DNA of 64,000 nucleotides from Metridium senile (lineage: Eukaryota > Cnidaria > Anthozoa > Actiniaria > Metridiidae). Location: assembly GCA_949775045.1 (NCBI GenBank), contig OX459096.1, forward strand, positions 36,689,316 to 36,753,315. Direction: 5' to 3'. Position 1 is the stretch's first letter. The number at the start of each line of letters is the position of its first letter. This document shows positions 1-10,221 of this stretch, piece after piece. The position numbers and the translations under genes are program-made. The notes beneath the pieces are model-generated. The model made no database searches, was not told where the DNA came from, and saw only the letters and a list, made by a program, of their open reading frames with translations.

Positions 1-3000
1 GAGATGTTATTTCCTAGACTACCCGACAACCTTCCAATTATGATAATGGAAGACAATGTTTCTCCTAACCCAGTACAATTGATGGATAAAGGAAACTATC
101 AAGAACCAACACCTGCACCAACTCAGGCAGCTACTAACCCTACTAGTTCGACATCAATGTTTTCACTAGGTTCTAACCCTACTACAGTTGTCGTGAATCC
201 AACTGCAGGAATAATTACACCAACTCCGTCAACACAACAGTTATCTTTAGAAGGACAAGACAATGACACACAAATTACAGAAGAACCGCTTGTTGAAAAT
301 GGCACGGCTCAAATTGAAGACATGTCAGCTACTCCACTCGACGAAAGCACTACTACACAGCTTATATCTAGTGAATTCGACATAAATAATAACAATGAAG
401 TTTTATTCGATAAAAAAGATGGCGAGTCGATGAATAGAGGTAGAGACACAAGTAACATCAATAAACTTGGAACACATACATTAAAAAATCCCACACGAGC
501 TACATTTTCAAAAGAAACAACGGGAGAGCTCAGAGCAGATTCTTATAAAGGTGTTCAAGACGCCCTTTTGTCTGTAGATATTTCACAACTACGACCTGGC
601 GAAATTTTAAGTCTACGATTACCCAATAGCCAGGATGGCACTCTATTTAAGGTAAAGGAAATTAAATCTGGCAACAAAGTTTCAAAGTATACAAGTGATG
701 TCGATACAAGCAGTGAAGACATGTCATCTCATTCCGACAAGAAGCATCTTCTCTACGCAATCATAGAAAAAGTCAAAAACAACAAAGAGTATCGAAACGC
801 AATGAAAGCGATTTTTACAACAGCAGATAGACGATCTGATAATAAAGATCGCAAAGCAATAAAATTACCAGATAGAGCAATTCTAAAAGATTACGACACC
901 GACGGAATAGAACAAAAGACTGAGGAAAAATTTTCCAAATTTCTACGAGAAAACACTGCCAAGTCTTCTGGTGATGATATAGAAGGTTCGACTTTGCAAG
1001 AAGAGAGCGGAGAAAAGCCAAGTAAGAAGTCCACTATTCCACTGATAAACAAAAGTTCTAGAAAAGCAAAACAGCAAGACCAAAATGCTGCCAAGAAATC
1101 TAAAGGAACATTTAAAATTACTCTAAAAACTTCAGATGGTGAAAATAGTGACAACAACAAAAAAGAAAATAAATTCGACAAGGAAAAGAAAGAAAATTCA
1201 AAATCAGCTGACAAGTCAAAGGATGGAGAGGAAATGAAGTTCCAGGGTTCTTTCACCGATAACAAAGAGAAAGAAGATCTAGAAGAAAATGACATCAAGA
1301 AAGTGTCTTCATTGAAAAATATGAAGTCTGAGGGACCAGTATCGAGGATGAAACAAAGTAAGGTGATTATAGAGGACGAAAAAGGAAATGTTGTGTACAA
1401 AGGTCCAGTTGATATTGCTGCTCTCAACGAAACAGTAGCCAAAAATAGTACCAATGGCAAAGGGTTCCAGCTCCAGAAAGTTGGTTACAAGGAAGACAAT
1501 ACTATCGATACCGAAGAATCGTTGGTATTAAGCCAAGGCTTAAAGCAAGTCATGCCAAGCAAAAGACAAAAAGGTGACCACAGACGAAAATCTATCTCAA
1601 GGCGGCATAGAAGATCGGTACTCATCGAAGAAAACGACGAAGCAAATGCAGCCAAGAAAACGGAAGGAACTTTTCAATTGACACTGAAGGTGGACGATGT
1701 CAAGAAAAACGAAAATAAAGACAACAAGAATGAAGACAAAGGATCGAGTAATTTCCTTGATAAAAACAAAGAACTTACCTTTAGTGGGAGTTTTACAGAC
1801 AAAGAAGGAAAACAAGAATCAAAAGAAGATAATAAAAAAGAAGAATCTAAGGGAAAAGAAACGGAGAAAGAGCCAAAAGAACAAAAAGAAGAGAAAAAGA
1901 AGGAAAAGAAAGAAAAAGAGGAAAGCGAGGAGAAAAAAAAGAATGAGAAAGAAGAGGAAAAGCAAAAAGAACAGAAAGAAGAAAATGAAAATGAAGAGAA
2001 AAGCAAAGAAAAGAAGAAAAAAGATAGGGAGAAAGAGTCGAAGGAACAAAAAGAAGAAATAGTTGAGAAAAAGAAGGAAAAGAAGAAAAAAGAGGAAAGC
2101 GAGGAGGAAGAAAATAATGAGAAAGAAGAGGAAAAGCAAAAAAAACTGAAAGAAGAAAATGAAAATGAAGAGAAAAAGAAGGAAAAGAAGAAAAAAGAGG
2201 AAAGCGAGGAGGAAGAAAATAATGAGAAAGAGGAAAGCAAAAATAATAAGAAAGAAGAAAACGAGGAGAAGAAAGAAGGAATGAACGAGAAGAAGAGAGA
2301 GCAAGAAGAAAAGAAAGCACAAGAGAACACGAAAGAGTCAGCAGAAAACCTTAGACAAAACATTACTAATGTAATCATTGAAGATGATAAAGGTAACGTT
2401 CTTTATAAAGGGCCAGTTGATATCACAGCCCTCAATAAAACAGTATCAAATAGAAATGGAACTTACTCCGGGTTTCATTTAGAAAAAGCAGGGTTCGCTT
2501 ATGATAACTCTGTAGATTCACAAGAAATGAAAGTTATTGCCAGTGGACTTCAAAATGTCGTAATACCTAAAGATCAAAACGTTGTCAACACCCCAAAGCG
2601 CCAATTTAAACGATCATTGACAAGAGAGCCTTTTGAGGTCAGTGGCTCACAAAAACATGCCTCGAAGAAGTCAGATGGAACTCTTACGTTTACGGTTGCT
2701 GTTGACGACAAGTCGAAACAGACTAATGCACAAGCAGCAGAAAAGGAAGAAGGGTACTTTTCAGATTTACAGAACTCTAATGAAAAAGGATTTTACACTA
2801 ATGGAATGACACTACATAAAGAAACCGGGAATACGGTAAATGACAATTTAAACAAACAATTACCAAATGACACAAAAACCACTGATAATATCTCCGATCA
2901 AGTACCTCCACACGTAATCATCGAAGATGAACGTGGTAACTCACTTTACCAAGGGCCCGTTGACATTGAAACATTGAATAAATCGGTGTCATCAAAAGGT

Positions 3001-6000
3001 GGAAACACCAAATACGAACTGCTTAAAAAGGGGTATCAACTGATAAAGGATCCAAACCAAAAATGGGCGTCATCAATTAGTGATGCTCTAGCACAGAAGG
3101 TGGCTCAGAGTGAACAGGACGATGATCCTTCACAAGACGATGTAACTAATTCAAACGACATGGGAAAAACTATTACGATTCAAAATGTTGACATTGACCA
3201 GCAGAATCAAAAGGTATCAGTGGATTTAACGAACAATGAAGAAAATCAAGACAACAAATCGCCTTCCGGCAGTGAGGAAGACCATGAAGAAGAGCAAGAA
3301 CAAGAGGAAGGACACGAGGAAGAACAAACAGACAAAGACATTAATCCAAAGAAGCACAAAAACAAAAGCGATCACACCAAGCAACCATTCTTTGATGCAT
3401 CAAACAGCAAAGTAATCTTCAGATATACACAGGACAAACAGAAGACGGAAAGAAAGAAGAAACCTGTGATTAAATCAAATGACTTCAGTGATGAGGATTA
3501 CAGAGACGAACCTTCCAAAGTACCAAAAATGCTGGAGCAACTAATTGAAAAAAGTAAAAGAATTGACAAAGGAAAGTACAACGTGATGCTTACCAAAGTT
3601 CAAAAAGGAGCTTCATCTATTGGAGGAAGGATTTTACAAGGCGTCAACAACCAAGAAGCACACAATGCTGCATTAAAAGACAATCAATCTCAAGTTATTC
3701 AAAATATGATGCAGCAATGGCTTAAAAGTAAACAAATAGCACGTTTATCAAACAAAGACAACGATCAAAGCTTGAATGATAAAAAAGAAGATAAAAGTTT
3801 TAGTGGAGTAAAAAATGAAACTAACAATAAGGTTATGATTCAAAATGAGCCTACGGAAAACCAAGAAAAGGAAGGGTCGGTAGGATCTCAAACAACTCAA
3901 GCACAAGAAAGTAGCAATGCATCTTCTAAAGCGAATAATTTAAAATACGACCCCAATACGGAACGGAACGTATCGAATATTATTCAACAGAAAACAAACT
4001 CTTCTGATGGAAAGACAACATCTTCAACAACTAATAACAATAACCAATTACTAGAATACTTGTCCAAGGGACAGATAGTGTCACCAACAGCTAGTGGACA
4101 AGAAAAACCATCAAAGCCTGTAAAAGGACAGTATGTTTATTACAGAAATAATTCCACTCATGGAGGTAATGCTTTGCCTACAGGTAATGAAAAGGACAAC
4201 AGAAGTGTAGCTGCTAATGGAAACCATACTTATAATAATCAAGTTACGATGGAAATTGCACCAAATAGTAACCAACAGCAAGAAACCAATAATGATAAAG
4301 AAAATGCATCTTCAACAACTAACAAAGAAGACAGTAAGTTTGTATTTGGTACAGAGGGCATTATGAAATCTAGTCCAACTATTCCGAATTCGCCCAATAG
4401 CAAAGTATTGCAAGTGAATCTGTCCAGCGGAGGGGACATGCCGTTGTCTCAAGAACAAAATAAAGCAGAGTCAAATTTCAATAAAGTTACCACGTCAAAT
4501 ACACAGAATAGCAGCGCAGGAGGAGCTTTGTCATCATTTAAGCAAAATGGAAGCAATGTTGTACCTTCAAACTACAATGAGGCTGCCATAAAAACTGCAC
4601 AGAGTAGCAATGAACAGCTGGAAAACCTATCTGTTGCAGGTGTGACTGTACCTACGGATAAACATGTTGAAAATACGACGCCGCTTGCAGAGGACGGGCA
4701 TTACATACATAATGACCAAGCTATCTTTCAGACTCCAATAAATCCCGAACATAAAATCCAGCCATATCAAGTGCTAAAGCTTACAAGAGGTAAATTGAAA
4801 GAACTTCTTGAAAGTAAACAAGGAACATCCGAACAGTTTGCTACAAATCAACAGCTGCAAGACGCCATTAACAAAGACAAAGATAAACCTGTAACTCTGA
4901 TTATATCAAGTCCATATTTGTATCCAAGCGAGAAAACTACGCAAATGCAACAAATGTTTGCTAACCAAGCAGTGGAAGCAAATAAACAGAAGATGAATCT
5001 TCAAGCGCAGACTTACGGTCAAACATTTAACGAGCCTCTTCCAAAACCTCCGATGGCAAGAGTTAATCCTAATACAATTTCAATAAGCAGCAATGCACTA
5101 CAGCCTGTTCTTGATCAAAATGCGTCGGTTAACAGCAGACAAAATAACACGCCGTATCCAGAAAATCCAGCCAAGTTAGTACCATCAAAACAAGAACCAA
5201 ATCAGCCGATGCAGACACCATTCAATGACGAAAATACAAATTTAACATTAACACCGCAGGACAAAAACGCTCTCTTGCTGCCGAACCAGTTTTACCCAAG
5301 CGATGATGAAAAGATATTGATTGGCGAAGGTGGAAAGTCAATCAAAACAGCACCTTCAGAAATCGGAGCATTTAAAAGCCAGGAGACGGCAACAGACCTT
5401 AACGTGCTTCTTAAAACACCAGGAAGTTCAAATCCTTCTTTTTTAATTCAAAGCAAGAATTTATCACCATTAAAGATTTCTTCAAGTAGGCCAAAAGGAC
5501 AAGAGGGTTCAGAGATCTCAGTATTAAATGATAGTGGACAAAGAATTGATTGCCATACCTTACCTGGTCAGAGTTCTTTGACACTTTTACAATGTGGTCC
5601 AAAGTCTCAGCAATCAGCTACTGCTATATCAACAGTTCCTGCTGCACAAGTTAAAGCACATGCACTAAACTTCGCACAAAATGATGTCCCAACAACAAAG
5701 CTTCCAGAATTGGAGACAAATCCGACGAATTTCCTACCAAGCTACTTAAAACCTCCAGATCTTAAAATGAACGACGATCAGCCTCAGTATAAGAATGCCC
5801 CTCAGCCAAAAGAGTATGGGTATGGTACTGTTGATACCGATCCTGCAGTTTACCGTAAAGCTTCAAGTGAAATAAAGAACTATCTTGACAAGGAAATGAA
5901 CGAAGAGAAAAACATGATTCAGAATCTTCTTATTGGAAGCACTTCGCCTAAAGCTTCATTGCCCAATGAAGAAGAACAAGAAGGACCTCTCATTCCTTTT

Positions 6001-6675
6001 GGTTTTCAATATTATCCAGGTGTGGCGAATAATAACCTATTCAACAAAGAGATAGAAAATCCTGGTTATTATCAATATGCAGAGAATCTAAATACACAAG
6101 AGCATCCCGGTAGGCTACGAGGTCACCCTCCTCTCAGGATAAGTAAACCTCGACGACAGCACAAGAGCCCCACGACTGAGCGAAGGCTGTTCACAAGGTC
6201 GGGACCCTGGACTCACAAAAAAACTAAACCATTAAAGAAACGATTTCCACAACTGACCAATAACTGGTTCTATAGAACACTATTTGGCCCAGTTCCGATG
6301 ATTTTACCGCCGTTTTATCCCCAACCATGCCCGTGGCTTCTATCCAAGCGATGTTGTAGTTGTCAAAACTGCAACAACGGTTATGACAGAAAAGAAGACA
6401 AAGAAAAAGAGAAAGAGAAAGACAAGGACAAAGAAATAGACAAAGACAAAGACAAAGACAAAGAGGAAAACAAAGAAAAAGAGGAAGACAAAGAAAAAGA
6501 CAAAGACAAAGACAAAGAAAAAGCAAAGGATGAAGATGAGAAATTTAAAGATGATACTAAGGCGCTCGAATCAATTAAGAAACTTCCTGAGACTACTCCA
6601 TCACCAGATGCCATGAGTGAGTGGGAATACCTTGGTAGAGTATTTTGTAGCTGCCCTTGCTGTGTTGTCTGGTAA
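1..6675 (+). CDS. Unrecognised large Lys/Glu/Asn-rich protein with a three-fold repeated module (5' end outside window)
   Basis: One reading frame runs from the first base to TAA at 6673-6675. The first ATG is at 4, but the frame is already open, so the true start may lie upstream; residue numbers count from that ATG (2223 aa). I recognise no family. A two-part module occurs three times. Part A (A-A/S-K-K, then G-T and alternating Thr/hydrophobic residues) starts near residues 362, 549 and 886. Part B (VIIED, GN, Y, GPVDI, LN, V/S) starts near 454, 790 and 971. After B1 and B2 come basic sites, RRHRR (533-537) and KRQFKR (865-870), that look like proprotein-convertase sites. Between A2 and B2 lies a Lys/Glu stretch (about 602-779). 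An Asn/Gln/Ser-rich middle follows, then a Cys cluster, a Lys/Asp/Glu tract and a C-terminal FCSCPCC. No signal peptide is visible, as expected if the first exon is missing. Extracellular or matrix function is inference. A very large, low-complexity intracellular protein remains possible. Confidence 0.75.
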   Translation, partial: EMLFPRLPDNLPIMIMEDNVSPNPVQLMDKGNYQEPTPAPTQAATNPTSSTSMFSLGSNPTTVVVNPTAGIITPTPSTQQLSLEGQDNDTQITEEPLVENGTAQIEDMSATPLDESTTTQLISSEFDINNNNEVLFDKKDGESMNRGRDTSNINKLGTHTLKNPTRATFSKETTGELRADSYKGVQDALLSVDISQLRPGEILSLRLPNSQDGTLFKVKEIKSGNKVSKYTSDVDTSSEDMSSHSDKKHLLYAIIEKVKNNKEYRNAMKAIFTTADRRSDNKDRKAIKLPDRAILKDYDTDGIEQKTEEKFSKFLRENTAKSSGDDIEGSTLQEESGEKPSKKSTIPLINKSSRKAKQQDQNAAKKSKGTFKITLKTSDGENSDNNKKENKFDKEKKENSKSADKSKDGEEMKFQGSFTDNKEKEDLEENDIKKVSSLKNMKSEGPVSRMKQSKVIIEDEKGNVVYKGPVDIAALNETVAKNSTNGKGFQLQKVGYKEDNTIDTEESLVLSQGLKQVMPSKRQKGDHRRKSISRRHRRSVLIEENDEANAAKKTEGTFQLTLKVDDVKKNENKDNKNEDKGSSNFLDKNKELTFSGSFTDKEGKQESKEDNKKEESKGKETEKEPKEQKEEKKKEKKEKEESEEKKKNEKEEEKQKEQKEENENEEKSKEKKKKDREKESKEQKEEIVEKKKEKKKKEESEEEENNEKEEEKQKKLKEENENEEKKKEKKKKEESEEEENNEKEESKNNKKEENEEKKEGMNEKKREQEEKKAQENTKESAENLRQNITNVIIEDDKGNVLYKGPVDITALNKTVSNRNGTYSGFHLEKAGFAYDNSVDSQEMKVIASGLQNVVIPKDQNVVNTPKRQFKRSLTREPFEVSGSQKHASKKSDGTLTFTVAVDDKSKQTNAQAAEKEEGYFSDLQNSNEKGFYTNGMTLHKETGNTVNDNLNKQLPNDTKTTDNISDQVPPHVIIEDERGNSLYQGPVDIETLNKSVSSKGGNTKYELLKKGYQLIKDPNQKWASSISDALAQKVAQSEQDDDPSQDDVTNSNDMGKTITIQNVDIDQQNQKVSVDLTNNEENQDNKSPSGSEEDHEEEQEQEEGHEEEQTDKDINPKKHKNKSDHTKQPFFDASNSKVIFRYTQDKQKTERKKKPVIKSNDFSDEDYRDEPSKVPKMLEQLIEKSKRIDKGKYNVMLTKVQKGASSIGGRILQGVNNQEAHNAALKDNQSQVIQNMMQQWLKSKQIARLSNKDNDQSLNDKKEDKSFSGVKNETNNKVMIQNEPTENQEKEGSVGSQTTQAQESSNASSKANNLKYDPNTERNVSNIIQQKTNSSDGKTTSSTTNNNNQLLEYLSKGQIVSPTASGQEKPSKPVKGQYVYYRNNSTHGGNALPTGNEKDNRSVAANGNHTYNNQVTMEIAPNSNQQQETNNDKENASSTTNKEDSKFVFGTEGIMKSSPTIPNSPNSKVLQVNLSSGGDMPLSQEQNKAESNFNKVTTSNTQNSSAGGALSSFKQNGSNVVPSNYNEAAIKTAQSSNEQLENLSVAGVTVPTDKHVENTTPLAEDGHYIHNDQAIFQTPINPEHKIQPYQVLKLTRGKLKELLESKQGTSEQFATNQQLQDAINKDKDKPVTLIISSPYLYPSEKTTQMQQMFANQAVEANKQKMNLQAQTYGQTFNEPLPKPPMARVNPNTISISSNALQPVLDQNASVNSRQNNTPYPENPAKLVPSKQEPNQPMQTPFNDENTNLTLTPQDKNALLLPNQFYPSDDEKILIGEGGKSIKTAPSEIGAFKSQETATDLNVLLKTPGSSNPSFLIQSKNLSPLKISSSRPKGQEGSEISVLNDSGQRIDCHTLPGQSSLTLLQCGPKSQQSATAISTVPAAQVKAHALNFAQNDVPTTKLPELETNPTNFLPSYLKPPDLKMNDDQPQYKNAPQPKEYGYGTVDTDPAVYRKASSEIKNYLDKEMNEEKNMIQNLLIGSTSPKASLPNEEEQEGPLIPFGFQYYPGVANNNLFNKEIENPGYYQYAENLNTQEHPGRLRGHPPLRISKPRRQHKSPTTERRLFTRSGPWTHKKTKPLKKRFPQLTNNWFYRTLFGPVPMILPPFYPQPCPWLLSKRCCSCQNCNNGYDRKEDKEKEKEKDKDKEIDKDKDKDKEENKEKEEDKEKDKDKDKEKAKDEDEKFKDDTKALESIKKLPETTPSPDAMSEWEYLGRVFCSCPCCVVW
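1807..2340 (+). repeat. Purine-rich Lys/Glu low-complexity coding tract with internal duplications
   Basis: This part of the first gene is almost all A and G and encodes Lys/Glu with some Ser and Asn. A block of about 50 bases near 2071-2130 recurs near 2176-2222, encoding KKEKKKKEESEEEENNEKEE in both places. That indicates growth by unequal exchange or slippage. The frame stays open throughout. The antisense frames are also open here, but only because of the composition. Confidence 0.85.
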
Positions 6676-7102
6676 TTAGTTGGATCATCTCTTACAAAAA
6701 CAATTTGTACATCTATGAATCATTAAAAATAGGAACAAAAAAAAACACATTAGGTTAATCAAATCGTCGTTTGGTCACCTATCATCATCTGGTACACCCA
6801 ACGATTAGTTAATAATTTAATTTGGAATACAAAAACCGTTGGGCCTATATTGGTGATAAAGAGTTAAAAATATGTAATGTTTGCTAACAAGTGTGACAAA
6901 AACAATACAAATTATGAGGATACAGATATATTATGATAATGTTTCTCATGAGTATATTAACTTTTCATTTCAAGCATATTCAAATATTTAAAAAAATATT
7001 CTAACGCATTTGTAAAAAAAAATCGACATTTTGGATTATATTAACGTATTAAGGTTAAACGCAAGCGCCAAAATAGTTGTGCATGCTATCGAATTTGCAA
7101 TA

Positions 7103-7241
7103 GACCTTTACCGAATTCGCTTGGATGATCACAAAACAAAGGTTCCAAGTCGAGACTGCCGACGATTTTTTTATATCTAAAGGCCAACCTCGACTTGAAA
7201 CGATTGTTTTGGGGTCATCCAAGCGAATTCGGAAAAGGCCT
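7103..7241. mobile_element. Foldback MITE-like element
   Basis: The two ends form a long imperfect inverted repeat: the left arm carries ACCGAATTCGCTTGGATGA and the right arm its reverse complement. Pairing continues inward past the CAAAACA and AAGTCGAG segments, for about 50 bases in total. No reading frame is present. A non-autonomous DNA transposon is the simplest reading. Confidence 0.65.
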
Positions 7242-7746
7242 GAGCTGGCACACTTAAAACTCTTAATTTATTTCCAAAGCAGACGCGGATAGTTATTGTC
7301 ACGGAAAGTTTTGATCAATATTATATTTAACGGTTAATATCATATTAGACATATTATGTGTTGTTTATTGCCAAGCATTTCATCACACTATATAGAATAT
7401 ACCATTATCATAAATAATATACCTTATAGTATAGACCAATTTGAAATATGATGATTGACTTCTTTGCTCAGTGTTGTCTACGTTGAGGCACAATGTAGTT
7501 TTCCTACATTAAGGAGGCTAGTTTTATAGCCATTCAAGAACTAGAACTACCTAGAATTAGTTACGCAGATAATTTATCTTATCATATCACCCGTATTTTA
7601 TTTGCCTGGTGCGCGCTCTTAAGAAAAAGTCACGTGATGGGGTCTATACGCTTTTTTTTCAACTGGTCCGTACGTGTTTGTTCCGCTACTCGAAACATCA
7701 CAAAAATGGCCTTTATAAATTAAAGAGTGGGTCATATGATAAAAAA

Positions 7747-7815
7747 CGTACGGGAAAATATTTGGCTCTTGGTCATTTGTACGTCATCACCGCGAGCCAA
7801 ATATTTTCCCGTACG
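7747..7815. repeat. Short hairpin, 22-base arms
   Basis: A 22-base arm at 7747-7768 (CGTACGGGAAAATATTTGGC...) is the reverse complement of 7794-7815, with a loop of about 25 bases. It may be a decayed foldback element or a structured RNA. The sequence does not decide between these. Confidence 0.6.
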
Positions 7816-8383
7816 GCTCTCCAACTCAGTCAGCAAGTACTTAATAGTTCGATTTGGTGTATAACATGACTTATATATACAAATTTGTAACAAATGTAAT
7901 GATTTTAAATAAATATTGACTTTAAATTTTCGTTATCTTTTATTTAGTATCCAATGGAAATAAAAGTAGGAACAAAAAAATTACCTTTATCCCTAATTCC
8001 TAGCACTGGGATTGCACAGGAAACCGCCGACTCGATAGTGTTACATTTCCTCAATATATCTTAGCCGGGGCATAAACTACTCAGATATATTTTACATATT
8101 TCAATACGGTGCCTTGCGGTCTATACATGGTTTCTGATCATATCATATAAGTTGACTCTCACTTGAACGACGATTTCAATTTTTCAATTTCGACTAGTAT
8201 TTCAAACTCCCCGAGCCTTCATGGATTGCTTGTCTATACATATCCTCTACATATTAACCAAAGAAATGTAAAAATAATTTTAAGACAGAATATGTACGAT
8301 CACATCAACACCAGGCCTCGGTCAGCCTGAAGCTGGATTGCCCCATGCGCATGCAAACAATTGCAAAATAAAGTTGATATCAA

Positions 8384-8456
8384 GCCCGGTTAGCTCAGTC
8401 GGTAGAGCATGAGACTCTTAATCTCAGGGTCGTGGGTTCGAGCCCCACATTGGGCG
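8384..8456 (+). tRNA. tRNA-Lys (anticodon CTT)
   Basis: This is a full 73-base cloverleaf without an intron. The acceptor stem GCCCGGT pairs with ATTGGGC, including two G-T pairs. The D arm is intact, the anticodon CTT lies at 8417-8419, and the T arm carries GTTCGAGCC. The sequence is close to the highly conserved animal tRNA-Lys(CTT). A short T run follows near 8468 and could end Pol III transcription. A near-identical copy lies 1.6 kb downstream. Confidence 0.97.
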
Positions 8457-8544
8457 TGGTATTATAATTTTCGTTTGATAATCAATTTTCAACATACTTT
8501 TTGATATAAACAAGCTATAGGCTGCTTTGGTGTTTGATGTAATA

Positions 8545-8807
8545 TACACCTAATCCAAAAAACGTTGTCTGGTCCGCCGCACAGTCCCCGCGCCAAGACT
8601 GTGAAAGATATTGGTTATATCTAATCAGTAATTAATTTATTTGCATGTTCACACTCTAGTGTTGTACTTTTTTCAACGAAATAGTGTTGTGCCTACTTTT
8701 ATTTTCTTGTTTTATCACTCTCATCAAAATATTCACTGTGTTTTCCTTCACGGTCTTGGCGCGAGGACTGTGCGGCGAACCCGACAACGTTTTTTGGATT
8801 AGGTGTA
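8545..8807. mobile_element. MITE, TACACCTA family copy 1
   Basis: The ends are TACACCTAATCC and GGATTAGGTGTA, and the inverted repeats extend about 60 bases inward (AAAAAACGTTGTC, then CCGCCGCACAGTCC). TA dinucleotides flank the ends, consistent with a TA target. There is no coding capacity. The same terminal motif recurs at 13020-13311, 15985-16265, 42173-42433 and 47026-47096, with different interiors. Confidence 0.75.
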
Positions 8808-8809
8808 TC

Positions 8810-8957
8810 AAACACGAGTGCGAGTACATGTTTGATCAGGAGCTCCAATCACCGAGAAACGGATGAAAGCATAAGGCAGTAGGCCAAGTGCTTTCATCCA
8901 TTTCGCGGTACGGTGTTTGGAGCCCCTGATCAAACACGAAGCACGAGTTTTTGATCT
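8810..8957. repeat. Foldback repeat
   Basis: TTTGATCAGGAGCTCCAATC near 8829 pairs imperfectly with GGAGCCCCTGATCAAAC near 8920. The inner part GGATGAAAGCA pairs with TGCTTTCATCC. It abuts the preceding MITE and has no reading frame. It is probably a decayed foldback element. Confidence 0.5.
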
Positions 8958-9274
8958 GGCTTCTCAAAAAAAATAATACAATAAAACATTTTGAACTTTT
9001 TCACAAATAATTAGTATCAACCTATGAGCAAAACATCAATAAAATATGACATCAACCCAAAACAATCAACGAATTCGTTATTAGCTAAGTTGGTAATACA
9101 ATCGGTTGGACCAATTTGGTCACATGCATGAGGTTATAAACCTAATAATCCTCTCATTAATATTCTATAAAGACACATTTACCTTTATCATTAAGGCACA
9201 TGTGTCTTAATATATAGAAACTAATGAAAGACTTTATCATGCAGGTATAAAGCCTCTAGCAATCTTGGACCAAT

Positions 9275-9590
9275 AGGCCTTTTGCAGCAGAAATGAAAAG
9301 AGCACCTCCATATTAATAAGAAGCCAAAGTCTTAGCTCATAATGATGACCATAGGAGAAATGGCATTAAATATAAAATTCAATATTTTATATGGAAAATA
9401 ATAATTAAGGATTTGTATGGAAAATATGGCAAAGCTATTAAATTAAATGCCATTTCCCTCGTGTTGCATTTTATGAGCTGATATTTCGCCTTCTTACTAA
9501 TATGGAGTTGCTCTTTCCATTTCTGATTTTTGACACAGTTGTTCGATTTAAAATGGGTAGGTTCACGTGACCTGTTGTTGCAAAAGGCTC
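9275..9590. mobile_element. Foldback element family F1, copy 1 (left arm shortened)
   Basis: The element begins with AGGCCTTTTGCA and ends with TGTTGTTGCAAAAGG. The arms share GAAATGAAAAGAGCACCTCC and AGCTCATAATG in inverted orientation. Compared with the copy at 42867-43295, the left arm lacks the segment between the TTTGCA end and GAAATGAAAAG. It is palindromic over most of its length and non-coding. Confidence 0.7.
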
Positions 9591-10051
9591 TTCCTACTGA
9601 CAACTACATGTACAAGTCCTGTATTAAATGTGGGACGTAAATTAGAGAGTCTTGCGCATGACCAGAAGGTTATGAGCGGTTCGTTATCACATTTTTGTGT
9701 ATTTTTCAATTTTTTATTTGAATTTATGGTTTTATATTGATGGATTTTTAAGCCATTCAAAAAACTCGCAGGACGTGTTTTATCAATTATGAAAAACCAT
9801 CGGCTACGCTTCGGGTTTTTTATACTTGATAATTAACACTCCTGCTCGTTTTTTAAATATTACATAGACTGAAATCAGTCACACGGTGAAAAATGTTAGG
9901 ATGTCATAATTATAGACTTTTCCGCTGGATAAGTTGAGAAAGAAAAGAATCGCATCTGGGCTAAAGTTCTGCATTTCAGCTGGCAGCCTAACATTATTAT
10001 CGTATATCGGAGTAGTGTACATGTTATACGGACAAAAACAAAAAATATCAA

Positions 10052-10124
10052 GCCCGGTTAGCTCAGCCGGTAGAGAATGAGACTCTTAATCTCAGGGTCG
10101 TGGGTTCGAGCCCCACATTGGGCG
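10052..10124 (+). tRNA. tRNA-Lys (CTT), second copy, possible pseudogene
   Basis: The sequence is identical to the copy at 8384-8456 except for T to C in the D loop and C to A at the last base of the D stem (GAGA instead of GAGC). The second change breaks the first D-stem pair and touches the A-box region, so function may be reduced. The short flank ATATCAA before the gene is shared, as expected for a local duplication. A run of six T follows at about 10130, a good Pol III terminator. Confidence 0.85.
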
Positions 10125-10221
10125 TGGATATAGTTTTTTATCATTTTATCATTTTATCATTTCATGATACATTATTGCATGTCAATTTTTTTGCACACAC
10201 TTTTGTTTTCTATAAGCCATT

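Larger units (their letters stand above)
6676..8383. other. Non-genic interval with two hairpin elements
   Basis: No coding signal is seen between the stop of the first gene and the first tRNA. The interval holds two foldback structures, listed separately, and otherwise AT-rich sequence. No clear polyadenylation signal lies close behind the stop codon at 6675. Confidence 0.6.

Noticed and set aside
1674..2378. Long antisense frames with Ser/Phe runs opposite the first gene
   Set aside because: They arise from the Lys/Glu purine-rich tract read on the other strand. The sense frame is open for more than 6 kb.
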